Source: Primula veris
Taxonomy: Eukaryota; Streptophyta; Magnoliopsida; Ericales; Primulaceae
Assembly: GCA_963682055.1 (NCBI GenBank)
Contig: OY821742.1
Coordinates: forward strand, 9,269,752-9,333,751
Direction: 5' to 3'
DNA length: 64,000 bases
Part shown: in pieces, positions 32,343 through 43,203 of the stretch
Position numbering within the stretch: position 1 is the first letter of the stretch
Layout: each line of letters starts with the position of its first letter
Notes under the pieces: model-generated
The model's input: the letters and a program-made list of their open reading frames with translations, nothing else
What the model was told of the DNA's origin: nothing
The model's database searches: none
Made by a program: the position numbers and the translations under genes

Positions 32343-35092
32343 ACGCGTGGGGAGACGCGGGATTGCTCAACAAATTCATCAAAGGCGCTAGGGAGAAAGG
32401 CAAGCAGCTAGTCCTCGAGGGAACAGACAACCGACAAGGCAAAACGATCAACACTGTCCACTTGTCAAGGCCCAAGAGCACCGGGGGGGATCGATCCCAA
32501 CAACGGCAGTTGGCCCACTTTGGGCAAGTAGCTAAAGCTTCGCAGGCATCGACCTCAAAGCGGCAATGCATGCCGCAACGACACCCGCCTATTTCTTTCT
32601 CAGATCTTGATGAAGAAGGGGTAATATACCCTCATGGGGACGCCATTAACCTACGCATCCAGATCGGCATAGACACCGTCAACAGAGTGCTTGTCGACCA
32701 AGGAGCCTCTTGTGATATCATGTACAAAGAGCTCTTTGACAAGATGGAGCTCAAATTGCAAGACCTACAGCCCACTGACGTCACCCTGATCGGGTTCATC
32801 TCTGAGACGACTAAGCCGTTGGGAAAGATCGTCCTAAATGTTACCACGGGATCCGTATCTGTCCCCGTGGAGTTCTTGGTGGTCAATGATAATTCCAGCC
32901 ACAATACGATCTTGGGCCGACCGTGGCTTCATGCTATGCGGGCGATACCTTCCACGTATCACCAGAAGGTGAAATACCCTAATGCCAAGGGGGAGATCGA
33001 GATGGCCCGAGGATGTCAGGAGGATTCAAGACGCTGTGAAGACATCACCGCTGCGTTGAAGAGACAACTTGTAGTTGTCGAACATCCCACAAGCGTAGGG
33101 AAGCTGATCGACCAAATAGTACGAGCTGAGAGGGTTGTTGAAGAACAAGTCGGAGAAACACTCCGGAAGGTGTATATCCCGAATACGGACGAAGAGCACT
33201 ACTTCCTCAGCGGTCGTGTGGTGGCATGGGGGATCGAGCTATCCCAATTTCATATCGAATTCGCACCCCAACACGCCATAAAGGGACAGGTGTTGGCTGA
33301 TTTCGTCGCTGAGTTCACCGAAGGTTATGACGAGCCCCTGACCATTTTACCACAGTCGCACTGGGAGATACATGTCGACGGATCGTCCACCAAGGACGGA
33401 TCGGGAGCAGGCATCGTCCTCAAGTCCAGAGAAGGGGCGATCATCGAGAAAAGCATCAAGTTGGGCTTCCGAGCTACTAACAACGAGGCAGAATACGAAG
33501 CCATGATCAATGGCATGCTCATCGCCCGATCCCTCGGATGCACCCACTTGATTGCTAGCTCCGACTCCATGCTAATCGTCAACCAGGCTGCTGGTGAATA
33601 CCAAGCCAAGGACGACCGAATGATCCTCTACCAAGAGAAAGTCCAGAACATAATGGTCATGTTCGCACAATGCGAACTAATAAGAATCAATCGCACCGAA
33701 AACGCACATGCCGACGCCTTGGCCACCCTAGCCTCGACATTAACGTTGACCAACACTCGGACGATCACAGTGGAGCTTTTGGAAACCCCGAGCATAAGTA
33801 AAAGAATAGACCGAGTGACATCAGTACAATACGACCTAGGATGGATGGACGACATGATTCACTATCTGCGAAACGGGACGCTCCCGGCAAACAAGATAAA
33901 AGCGTTGAAGGTCACAAGAAAAGCCCCTCGGTTCTGGCTATCTGAGGACGACAAGCTGTATAAATCCAGTTACCGAGGCCCTCATCTTTTGTGCATCCGG
34001 CCCGAACTACAACAGCCTGTCTTGGAAGAGGTCCACGAAGGGTCATGCGGAGCACACATCAAAGGGCGATCCCTCGCCAACAAGGCGATCACTCAAGGAT
34101 ATTGTTGGCCTTATATCAAATGAGATGCAGACGTTTATGTCCAAAGATGCGACAAGTGCCAAAGATTCGCCAAAATACCTCGTCTCCCATCGTCGATGAT
34201 GACCCCGGTATCGGCACCCTGGCCATTCGCGCAATGGGCAATTGATATTGTCGGGAAACTTCCCAGAGCACCCAGCAGTGTGGAATATCTGATCATAGCG
34301 ACGGACTATTTTACCAAATGGGTCAAGGCTAAGCCTCTCTGAGAGATTAAAGCCAGCAACGTCAAACAATTCATCTGGGAGTATATCATCGGTAGGTTCG
34401 GCATACCATACGCCATTGTTGCAGACAACGGCACCTAGTTCAAGGACGCCAAGCTGCAGCTTTGGTACGAAGAACTCGATATCCGGAAATTCTATTCGAC
34501 CCCAACATACCCACAGGGTAACGGACAAGCCGAGGTTACGAACCGAACTGTCCTGGATGGTATCAAGACGACCCTCGAACAGGCTAAGGGAAGATGGCCA
34601 GAACGACTGCTCAACGTCTTATGGTCTTGCCGAACTACGCCAAAGACGGGCACCAAGGAAACCCTGTTCAGTTTAGCGTACGGCGTCGAGGCCGTCATAC
34701 CAATGGAAATCGGGCTACCCACACTCCGAACAATTCTAGTCGAGCAGGGAAACAATGAACAAAGGATGAGAGAAGAACTCGACATGCTGGACGAGAAACA
34801 AGAGATAGCAGCCCTTACACTAGCAAAGTACCAGCAAAGCGTCAAGCAAACCTATGACAAAAGGGTAAAAGGGACCAAGGAATTTATGGTAGGAGAGCTG
34901 GTGTTACGGCGAGTAACGGTCTATAACAGAAACGAGATACATAGTAAACTGAGCCCTACCTGGGAAGGCCCATACGAAATCGTCAAAAGAACAAGCCAGA
35001 CGACCTACAAGATCAAAAGCGTTATGTTCGAAAATAGCCGAGGAGAAAAGAATTCTTGGAACATGACCAATCTCAAGAAGTACTACGTATGA
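32207..35092 (+). pseudogene. Gypsy element 1 pol lacking RT/RNase H1
   Basis: Domains in order: protease with VLVDQGASCDIM (about 32690); a direct jump, near 33214, from the post-protease spacer (EEHYFLSG) to the segment normally after RNase H1 (VVAWGIELSQFHIEF); archaeal-type RNase H (HVDGSSTKDGSGAGIVL, NNEAEYEA, SSDSML, HADALATLAS; 33360-33740); integrase with HHCC and D,D,E regions (DIVGKLP, IVADNG, PQGNGQAEV; to 35092). No RT motif such as YIDD is present. Three in-frame stops hit the integrase: TGA 34121-34123, TGA 34340-34342, TAG 34436-34438. Compared with element 2, about 1.3 kb is missing with the frame kept. Confidence 0.85.
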
Positions 35093-35182
35093 ACTGGCTT
35101 CCAGTACAGGTCACAACGTACATCAACTTTGTCATAACGTTATTTTTGAATTCATAAGATATTTTGCTATTTACCAGGGTTG

Positions 35183-35955
35183 AGGAATACTAAAAGTCCT
35201 CCAACGTAACCGGAGGCATAAGAAATTCCTAAACGGCATGTATGACTTATTGCCTAGGAATACTAAAAGTCCTCCAACGTAACCGGGGGCATAAGAAATT
35301 CCTAAACGGCATGTATGACTTATTGCCTAGGAACACTGAAAGTCCTCCAACGTAACCGGGGGCATAAGAAATTCCTAAACGGCATGTATGACTTATTGCC
35401 TAGGAATACTAAAAGTCCTCCAACGTAACCGGGGGCATAAGAAATTCCTAAATGGCATGTATGACTTATTGCCTAGGAACACTGAAAGTCCTCCAACGTA
35501 ACCGGGGGCATAAGAAATTCCTAAACGGCATGCATGACTTATTGCCTAGGAACACTAAAAGTCCTCCAATGTAACCGGGGGCATAAGAAATTCCTAAACG
35601 GCATGTATGACTTATTGCCTAGGAATACTAAAACTCCTCCAACGTAACCGGGGGCATAAGAAATTCCTAAACCGCATGTATGACTTATTGCCTAGGAACA
35701 CTGAAAGTCCTCCAACGTAACCGGGGGCATAAGAAATTCCTAAACGGCATGCATGACTTATTGCCTAGGAATACTCAAAGTCCTCCAACATAACCGGGGG
35801 CATAAGAAATTCCTAAACGACATGTATGACTCATTGCCTAGGAATACTAAAAGTCCTCCAACGTAACCGGAGGCATAAGAAATTCCCAAAAGGCATGTTT
35901 GAGTGACTGCCTGGGAACACTGAAGTCCTCCAACGTAACCGGAGCCATATGAAAT
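35183..35955 (+). repeat. 73-bp tandem repeat after pol, ~10.5 units
   Basis: Units open with AGGAATACTAAAAGTCCTCC and contain CGTAACCGGGGGCATAAG and CGGCATGTATGACTTATTGC. The spacing is exactly 73 bp and the units are nearly identical, with the last two more diverged. Tandem repeats between pol and the 3' LTR are a known habit of Tat-lineage elements and a source of plant satellites. Confidence 0.95.
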
Positions 35956-36007
35956 AATAGCTCAGTCCCACTTATACAGGTACCAACTCCATCAAGGAAA
36001 AAGGGGA

Positions 36008-36450
36008 AACAAGAAGAAAGAAATAAAACAAATAGTCCTAGCCCACATTACGGAGGCAATGAAACATTGAACAAAGAAATCAGCAAAGAAAAATCAATCC
36101 AATCAATGAAATATCAGTACGACAATGAGAAGATCCGAAAACAAGAAGAAAGAAATAAAACAAATAGTCCTAGCCCACATTACGGAGGCAATGAAACATC
36201 GAACGAAGAAATCAGCAAAGAAAAATCAATCCAATCAATGAAATATCAGTACGACAATGAGAAGATCCGAAAACAAGAAGAAAGAAATAAAACAAATAGT
36301 CCTAGCCCACATTACGGACGCAATGAAACATCGAACGAAGAAATCAGCAAAGAAAAATCAATCCAATCAATGAAATATCAGTACGACAATGAGAAGATCT
36401 GAAAACAAGAAGAAAGAAATAAAACAAATAGTCCTCGCCCGCATTACGGA
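36008..36450 (+). repeat. 132-bp tandem repeat, ~3.3 units
   Basis: Units start at about 36061, 36193 and 36325 with a partial unit before and after. Because 132 is divisible by three, a frame of 44-residue repeats (IQSMKYQYDNEKIRKQEERN in each) is open on the plus strand at 36067-36402. The frame lacks start context and homology, so I treat it as repeat DNA, not a gene. Confidence 0.9.
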
Positions 36451-36521
36451 TGCAACAAGGTACAACCAACCATAACGAAATTGATTTAAGAACTACTACT
36501 ACATGAGGAGGACGACGGCAA

Positions 36522-37121
36522 TTAACCGAGCTCTACCTCTTCGTCATCCGTCGCCGTATCCCCATCGGTCTCCTCGCAATCAAAACGCTCCTCAGAAATG
36601 AGGGCATCAAAGTTGGTCGTATGAGCACCAACACATGTTAGCGTCTTAAGCCGCGCGGAGAACTCGGCTTCTTTAGCGATCTCGTGAGCATCCGAGACCG
36701 CTTTATGGCGAGCATCGTCGAAGGGAAGCTTACGAGCTTCGATCATAGCCGCAGAAGCATCGTATCTGGATCGGGACAGACGGAAATACTTCACCAACAT
36801 ATTGGCTTGGGTTACCAACGATTTTAGTTTACCGAGGTATTTTTCCTTTACACGCCAATACCGATCTAGACGACGCTCCTGAACCTCAACCACATGTTCG
36901 GCGCGACAAACATATTCACGGAAAGAGGACTCCTGGGTTTTTAACTTAGCCTTAAGTCGGGCACACTGATCAAGCAACTGGACGTTTTTACCCACTAAAA
37001 CGATGTAAGACCAATGGGCATGCCCTTTACTAGCCGCACCAGATGAGACCTCGTCCTGGGCAGCACCAGTAGGTCCTAGCCCCGGACTAACTAGGCATAG
37101 AGAACCAGCCTGGTGCGACAT
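36522..37121 (-). CDS. Antisense gene, coiled-coil protein, 199 aa
   Basis: Starts MSHQAGSLCL; the middle is a long Arg/Lys/Glu-rich helix, probably coiled coil (about residues 50-165), and the end is acidic (TDGDTATDDEEVELG). A TATAAAAG lies about 91 bp upstream of the ATG (37212-37219, minus strand), and a possible splice acceptor (TTTTTTTTAG) lies just before it, so it may instead be a last exon. It is the first of the antisense genes met after the tandem repeats. Function unknown; related in style to the LTR antisense genes. Confidence 0.5.
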   Translation of the reverse strand: MSHQAGSLCLVSPGLGPTGAAQDEVSSGAASKGHAHWSYIVLVGKNVQLLDQCARLKAKLKTQESSFREYVCRAEHVVEVQERRLDRYWRVKEKYLGKLKSLVTQANMLVKYFRLSRSRYDASAAMIEARKLPFDDARHKAVSDAHEIAKEAEFSARLKTLTCVGAHTTNFDALISEERFDCEETDGDTATDDEEVELG

Positions 37122-37318
37122 AGTAGCATGTGCCTAAAAAAAATGGGGAAGGGAAGAGATGAATATTCATCCGCAAATAAAGAAAAGACAGGGAAGTAGA
37201 AGAACGAAGATCTTTTATACAAGCTGCAAGTAAAATGACAAAACAAGCTACTCAATCATTAATCCGATAACCCATCAACAGACGCTGAGGTCTCTACGGC
37301 ATCAGCGAAATGAATATC

Positions 37319-37831
37319 TCACAACGAGACAATTTGCGTCCCCAAACGTTCCTGCACGACCGCATCCACTCGGTTCAAGGCAGCCGTGGTCTCAGTTACC
37401 CCGGCCATAGCATCACACATGCGCTCTGCCCGGGCAACACCACGCATCCCTTTTACATTCTCGAGCACCTCTAATGCGCGACTTCGGGCCCAATACGCTT
37501 TGGCAAAGGATAGCAACAGGTCCGCGTCCTCGAAAACGGCCCCTAGAACCAAGTTCAAGCTCGTCACCCGGCCTCGGGCTTCATCACGAGAGCGCCGAAG
37601 CACACCAAGAAGCTCTTTAGCCTTTCCCTTGTTTGCCGTATAATGGGCGGTCTTCTTGCTGAACTTCTCTCCCAAGTCACGTAATCGAATCGACAAGTTT
37701 GAAATATGAATATTCAGACCCTCGATTTCACGACGAGCAGAATTCAGTTCAGAAGTTAGCGACGCCTTAGATCTTTCAAGACCATCTATAACATCGCCTA
37801 CACTACGACTAGGCGAGGTCCATACCACCAT
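37319..37831 (-). CDS. Antisense frame, coiled-coil protein or exon, 170 aa
   Basis: Opens MVVWTSPSRSVGD and continues with a heptad-like helix (SLTSELNSARREIEGLNIHI, LRDLGEKFSKK) and a second helical part, ending LGTQIVSL. A splice acceptor-like CTTGTCAG lies about 23 bases upstream of the ATG and no TATA box is visible, so it may be an internal exon of a longer antisense transcript. No known domain recognised. Confidence 0.4.
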   Translation of the reverse strand: MVVWTSPSRSVGDVIDGLERSKASLTSELNSARREIEGLNIHISNLSIRLRDLGEKFSKKTAHYTANKGKAKELLGVLRRSRDEARGRVTSLNLVLGAVFEDADLLLSFAKAYWARSRALEVLENVKGMRGVARAERMCDAMAGVTETTAALNRVDAVVQERLGTQIVSL

Positions 37832-38055
37832 GGCAAGGGGGTTAACAGGTACCTGACAAGATTTTGTTTTTTACATCCTTCAAAAGACGACGACCCACAA
37901 ACAAGGAAATTAACAAGGAAAGCCAAACAGAAAGAAAACGTAGTACCTATATTATCATTTCCTAAAAGAATTCTTTCTAGTTACAAAATAGACCCACAAT
38001 TCGGGTACCAAAAGATTTTACGCTAAGCTACATAGAAAATACCGCAAGTAAATGG

Positions 38056-40573
38056 TCAAGGCTCCACCTGAGGGGATGCGGGTGGGGGAGTAACAGCAGC
38101 AGCAGCAGACCGAGGAGTCGATGGAACCGACCCGGAATGGGGACGGAGCGCCGTAGATGTAGTATGCCCCGGTAGCCGTGGGAGCTCCTCATCCCGAAGA
38201 TTGGCCCAATCTAGAGGCTTAGGAGGGGCACCTTGCGGACAGGGATACACCAATTCCGACCACGCCCGGTCCGACAGTGGTACCTTAGCGAAGCTTAGAG
38301 CTCGGACATGAGCGCAAAAGACGGAAAAGTTAGCAATCATTGCAAACTTTTTCCATTCATCTGCTTGCTCTACTTTCAGAGCAGCAACCTCCGATGTTCC
38401 GGCCTCCACATCCTCCGCCATGAGCAAGTTATCGGCCTCCAGTAGGTCGTATTTTTCGACCAAATGCTCTTTCTCGGCCCCCAACTTCTCGACTTCCTCG
38501 GTCAGGCGTAAGTTTTCTCCTACCAATTTATCATAATCAGAGGCCAACTTAGCCATCTGGGCTTTCTCCTCAGCCGTTGTTTTACTTTCGGCCATCAGCT
38601 TCTTGTTCTCCGCCTCTAGCTCGGAGACCAACTTCACTTTCTGAGCTTTATCCTCGGCCATTGCTTTATTTTTGGCCATCAGCTTCTCTTTCTCAGCCCC
38701 TAGTGCTGACAGCTGATCCCTTAACACCACGATATCCACAAAAACCTGAATTTAGAAACATCAGACACCAGCCAAAATAAGAGCATCACGACCTATATAA
38801 CAAAATACGTGCGCAACATACCCGAAGCGCATCAGTGCTGGTCTGCTCTATAATCGACATTACAGGCCGAGCAGCTATTTTCTCTGCATCCTTGACGACG
38901 AGCGGCTTAAGAGCAGTATACCCCATCCTCAAGACTCGGGGTTGCTCCAACAGTTCACCCCCACACCGATCAATGTAACGGGTCATTGCAACTCCATCCA
39001 CCAACACTTTTTCAGGTCCCTCGAGAACCTCATCCTCACCACCCACCACAAACTCTATGGCAGTCTCTTTGCCGGCTTCCACCTCCACTTCCTCCCTCAC
39101 CTCCTTCTCCGAAGGACCGGTCTCAGGGGCCCTACGCTCGATCACCTCCCCAGTACAGGCAGGTCTCTCGTGTCCTCGGTACGGCTAGGCAAGATGACCG
39201 GCAGGGTCATCGTATCCTCGCCCATGTTCACCAGGAGGTTGATATGCCCGAATATGTTATCGAACGACCCCTGAAACACAATAATACCCATAGACCGGGC
39301 CAGAGCAAGGGTCACCAATGAAGAAGTCAGTAGCTGAAACAGGATGACAAATAAAGCGACGAACAAGAGAACTAAAAGAAACAATTCACACAAAAAATAT
39401 ACACGTACATTGACATGAGTAGAAGCCCCCTCGGCGGTATCACCCTGGGAAGAAGCAACCAACGCCACACCAGTACCAACATCGGCACCTTCCTCACTCA
39501 CCGATGTATCTGCTCCTCTAGCCCTCTTCGGGGTACCAACAGCGGGGTCTGATGCTCGGCGCTTAGGACGAACAGGCCTTCTCCCTACCCGAGAAGCGTT
39601 TCGCGCCTTAACAATTTTGAGGAAGTCCTCCTCAGTCTCTAGGGGAATCTCGGGCGCAGGATTGCCCTTGGTCACCGGCCCCGCAGGATAACCTAACAAC
39701 ATGGGAGCAGTACGGCTCGCCGGATCCTTCGTCGGTCCAGGCCCCCACCAGTTCCAAAGAGCTAACAGCGCTTCAACATTGGGAGCACCTAGGTCTGGAA
39801 TATCGGGAGCCGTCGTGGCAGGTCCCGGAATATGGTGCCCAACACAACCCCATTCTCCGGAAGCAATAACGATGCCGAGGTTATGCTCTTTGTTCGTATC
39901 GGGAAGACCGATGACAAGCCGAGAGAAAGAGCGCAATGTCTTCAAGTACGAGCTACGACGCTCAAAACTCAAACTGTAGACTCCGAACACATCTTTCATT
40001 TCGACATGTATCCCAGACAATTCTGACAACCTTTGAATACCGTTCAGGGTACGGTAGCCGTTTAGGGCCAATTGGGCCGGAGCAATCTGGACAGCCTCAA
40101 AGAACGAAGCCATCCACTCGGTGAAAGGAAGTCGAAGACCCCCGGTAAAGAATGCCGATGAGCGCACAGCTACCTCACCGACAGGAACAACACCCATCAC
40201 TTCCTCATCCGAGATGGGTAGCCAAATACGTATGTCGGCGGGTATTCCGGCCGACTTCTTAAAATCTTCCTCCACAAATGGGCCAACTTGGGTCAGGCAT
40301 TGGGTCAGAATGTCCTATCCAAACATCATAAACACTTCATCAATATACTAACCAAACACAAATCACACGATGAGAGCCCCTCCCCCCCCCCCCCCCCTCA
40401 ATTACCAGAAACCCAAAAGTTTTCCGATGTAACAAAAATCCTATACATGAAGATAAACTACCAATCAACCTCCTAAATAAACATATATAGGCAAACACGA
40501 CCATATATCAACGCCACATACATGACCACAACAACAAATCAAATACAAATATTTCGAAAACACTTACAGTCAT
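38056..40573 (-). pseudogene. Main antisense gene of gypsy element 1 (four exons, frameshifted)
   Basis: Proposed exons (minus strand): 40573-40568, 40314-39409, 39270-38822, 38745-38056, all with GT/AG sites (GTAAGT, GTACGT, GTATGT donors), phase 0 at the first two junctions. The leader before the ATG has a plant 5' UTR look (TCTCTCTCTAGGGTTTG). The N-terminal part (WLPISDEEVMGVVPVGEVAV, GGLRLPFTEWMASFFEAVQI, APAQLALNGY) resembles the family named putative gypsy-type transposon (Transposase_28). WNWWGPGP, a basic nuclear-type stretch (RRPVRPKRRASD) and a C-terminal coiled coil (LSALGAEKEKLMAKNKAM and on) follow. Exon 3 contains a frameshift between about 39146 and 39190, so the copy is broken. 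Intron 1 has a 17-base C run. Confidence 0.65.
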
Positions 40574-41226
40574 ATTCGAGAGCACGAAGGGGAAAGCAGC
40601 AGCAAATCTCTCAACAGTCAGGAGAAACCTTAGATAGAGAGGCAGAACATTTTTTGGCGAGAAGAACAAACCCTAGAGAGAGAAGATAAGAGATATTTTT
40701 TTAGCAAATTATGAGAGATTCACCTTTTTTCCAACCACAGAAAAGTCCCCAACTGCTGCTATGTCAGCAAATCAAGGCTCCAGATCTTGCCACGTCAGAT
40801 AATGTATCCCACTACCCAAGGCAGTTCACATCATTACACCTAAATAAACGGCCAGTGGACCCTACCACGAAAAGCTTCCAGCATACGCTACCAATATTAC
40901 CAAACCGAGGATGTCCTCCGATTAAGTTCCTCGACGCCAAACCGTGTCTTTCCCTAATAGCACACCGAACAAGGTGGACGGAGACTGTTCCTAGCTCGAC
41001 GACATTTAAGCATCAAGTCTAACAATGCTCTCCGGGGGGATAACCACGGTGCACCGTGCTCGGTGTCCGATACTGAGAGACATCGAATGATATCAACATA
41101 AAGTCAAAGCAAATAAAATAGACAGGATCGAGTTGCAAAACACAAGTTTTATTCATCCACAAAGGGAGATACAAACAAACAATATAATAGGAAAAGAAAA
41201 GTTTACAAGAAAATACAACACCCATC
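40574..41226. other. Leader of the main antisense gene and spacer
   Basis: 40574-40720 holds the pyrimidine-rich antisense leader. 40720-41226 has open frames on both strands without recognisable features. It separates the main antisense gene from the next small one. Confidence 0.4.
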
Positions 41227-41586
41227 CTACTTCTTCGAACTACCCCCCATATCGGCATCCTTCTTCGCCAGTAGCTCCTCCAGACGCTCTTTTTCCCTAA
41301 TCAAATGAGAAATGCCAATCTCCGCTTGTTTTAAAGAATGAGATTGAGACTTGCACTTCTGCTCGGCTTTAAAACGAGCAGCTCTCTGCTCCTGCCAGTA
41401 CTGTTTGAACCGCCTCATTTCGGTCTGAGCACACATGAGATCGTGTTTCAGCAACGACATCTCGATTTCTTTTAGCTGAAGTGGATTCAATTCCTCTTCC
41501 CCAAAACCAGGGGGACGGGGTAACAAGAAGGTAGGCTCTTCCAGAAGGGCTTTCTTTTTGGAGGCAGATCTAGTGATGGGAGCCAT
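41227..41586 (-). CDS. Antisense gene, small coiled-coil protein, 119 aa
   Basis: Start ATG at 41586 (MAPITRSASKKK), chosen over the longer hydrophobic N-terminal extension because of a TATAAAT box about 76 bp upstream (41662-41668, minus strand). After the basic N-terminus comes a helix rich in Glu/Arg/Gln (LNPLQLKEIEMSLLKHDLMC, KERLEELLAKKDAD); it ends ADMGGSSKK. Gene size, promoter placement and coiled-coil content match the LTR antisense genes. Function unknown. Confidence 0.55.
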   Translation of the reverse strand: MAPITRSASKKKALLEEPTFLLPRPPGFGEEELNPLQLKEIEMSLLKHDLMCAQTEMRRFKQYWQEQRAARFKAEQKCKSQSHSLKQAEIGISHLIREKERLEELLAKKDADMGGSSKK

Positions 41587-41813
41587 CTCAAACAAAAGCA
41601 AGTTAGAAGAAACAAGAGAGAGAAAAGGAGATTGGATAATGAAGTACAGGCAATAGGGAGCATTTATAAAGAAATTCAAGGGTACAAAAAACGAAAAGGC
41701 ACAAAGTACGAGGCGTTGTAACGGTTCACAAGACAAAGGCACGAAATACGAAAAGATACAACTGTTCAAATACAAGTTCCAAAACGGAAAATAAGAAAAA
41801 TAGACTAATCTAA

Positions 41814-42293
41814 TCAAGGATCAGTGGGTGGGACAACAGAACTGCCAGACCGAGAGGTAGTCTCCCGAGCAGAGCTAGCTAACCGAGCTTTATATGAGTC
41901 GTTCATGATGACCAAGCATTCATTCTCCCGGGCAAGGTATGCATTCTCGCCAATAAGGGCAGTAACTTGTTCTTTAAGCCGAGCATTTTTAACAGTCATA
42001 CTAGCGAGGCCTTGAGGGGAGTTATCAAACTCATTCTGAGCATGATCTCAAATCTCCTCGGCTTCATACCAGGAGTTGGCCAGAGTGTTCCTACGCACCA
42101 ATAGGTGGTCAAGTTCACGACCCAAGGCCGAAATCTCGGTCCATTTAATTGTCTCCTCGGGGTGTGAGTTATACAAACTCAAAGCCAGGACACCATACTT
42201 CTTCTCAAGCTTAGCCATTCTATGACGGACCCGAGATACCTCAGCATCCAAGTCCTTCATCTGAGCATGATATCTCACCACGGGCTCAGACAT
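41814..42293 (-). pseudogene. Antisense gene with one in-frame stop, coiled-coil protein
   Basis: Opens at ATG 42293 (MSEPVVRYHAQMKDLDAEV), runs 81 codons to TGA (42048-42050), then continues in the same frame to 41814 (ending SGSSVVPPTDP). Both halves are helical and Glu/Arg/Leu-rich (VRHRMAKLEKKYG; VTALIGENAYLARENECL), so the stop looks like a mutation in a ~159-residue gene. A TATAAATA lies about 95 bp upstream (42388-42395, minus strand). Confidence 0.55.
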
Positions 42294-43020
42294 TAGGAAA
42301 AGTTATTCTTATACAGAAGGGGATGAGATATGAAAGAGAAGCAAACACAGTATGAAAAAAGATATATTCTGAAGAAAGTTTGAAGAGTATTTATAGAGCA
42401 AAGATAATATGGTATTGTCTGACAATGCTTGGGAACATACATGTTTGATCAGCCTGCCATGTCTCAGATATCACATGGCACTGGCACAGTAAGAAATAAA
42501 AGAGAGAAGACATTCGAATAGCCTACATTCCAGAAAAAGACAAACCACAAATGCAACATAAAAAGAAGTGCAATATACAGGGGCAAAGAAAATTTTCATT
42601 AATAAAGGTGGGATACATCACTGTTCATTACATCAGGGGACTACATCGAAAGAAAATATATTACATTGAGATCTGTTACATCAGAAGGAAACAAAAACAA
42701 AAACAAAAATCTATTGTATCAGGAGGCAACATAGCCAAAGAAGATCGACTATATCAGCAAATCCAGCGGACAGGAGGAGCGAACAGGCGACGATGGGGAA
42801 GAGGAAGAAAAAGATGAAGAGGAACATAAAGAAGAAGTGAAAAATACGAAGAAAAGAAACATAAAAAAGAAGAGTCCTGCTCAAATAGAGAGAACAAAGT
42901 ATAAAAAAAGAAAAGAAGAAGAGTGCAAGAAAACGAAGAAGAAAAAGGTGGTGAGACCGAGGAGGAAGAAAGAGAAAGGAAAAAAGTAGAGAGAACAAAA
43001 TATAAAAGAAAAAAGAAAAA
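42294..43020 (+). other. Purine-rich tract and polypurine tract of gypsy element 1
   Basis: From about 42760 the plus strand is strongly purine-rich (GAAGAGGAAGAAAAAG-type). It ends in AAAAGAAAAAAGAAAAA right before the LTR start TGACAAAAACC at 43021, the expected polypurine tract for plus-strand priming. Phe/Leu-rich minus-strand frames and Glu/Lys-rich plus-strand frames here are composition artefacts. Confidence 0.65.
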
Positions 43021-43203
43021 TGACAAAAACCCTAGAAGTAACAACAAACCCGAGGGACTCGGGGTTGATTGTTACATCGTAGTGGTGAGAAAAGAAGATG
43101 AAGAAAAAGAAAGGGAAAGCGCAGAAGAAAAAGAAAAAGAAATGAGAGAAGATGAAGAAATGAAGAAAATTGAAAAAATAAAAAGAAAGAAAAAAGGGGG
43201 ACG

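Noticed and set aside
35183..35955. CRISPR-like regular repeat spacing
   Set aside because: Units are contiguous 73-bp tandem copies without unique spacers, in a plant retrotransposon.
42711..43047. Minus-strand frames rich in Phe, Leu and Ser, like membrane proteins
   Set aside because: They are the complement of a purine-rich tract before the polypurine tract; composition alone explains the hydrophobicity.
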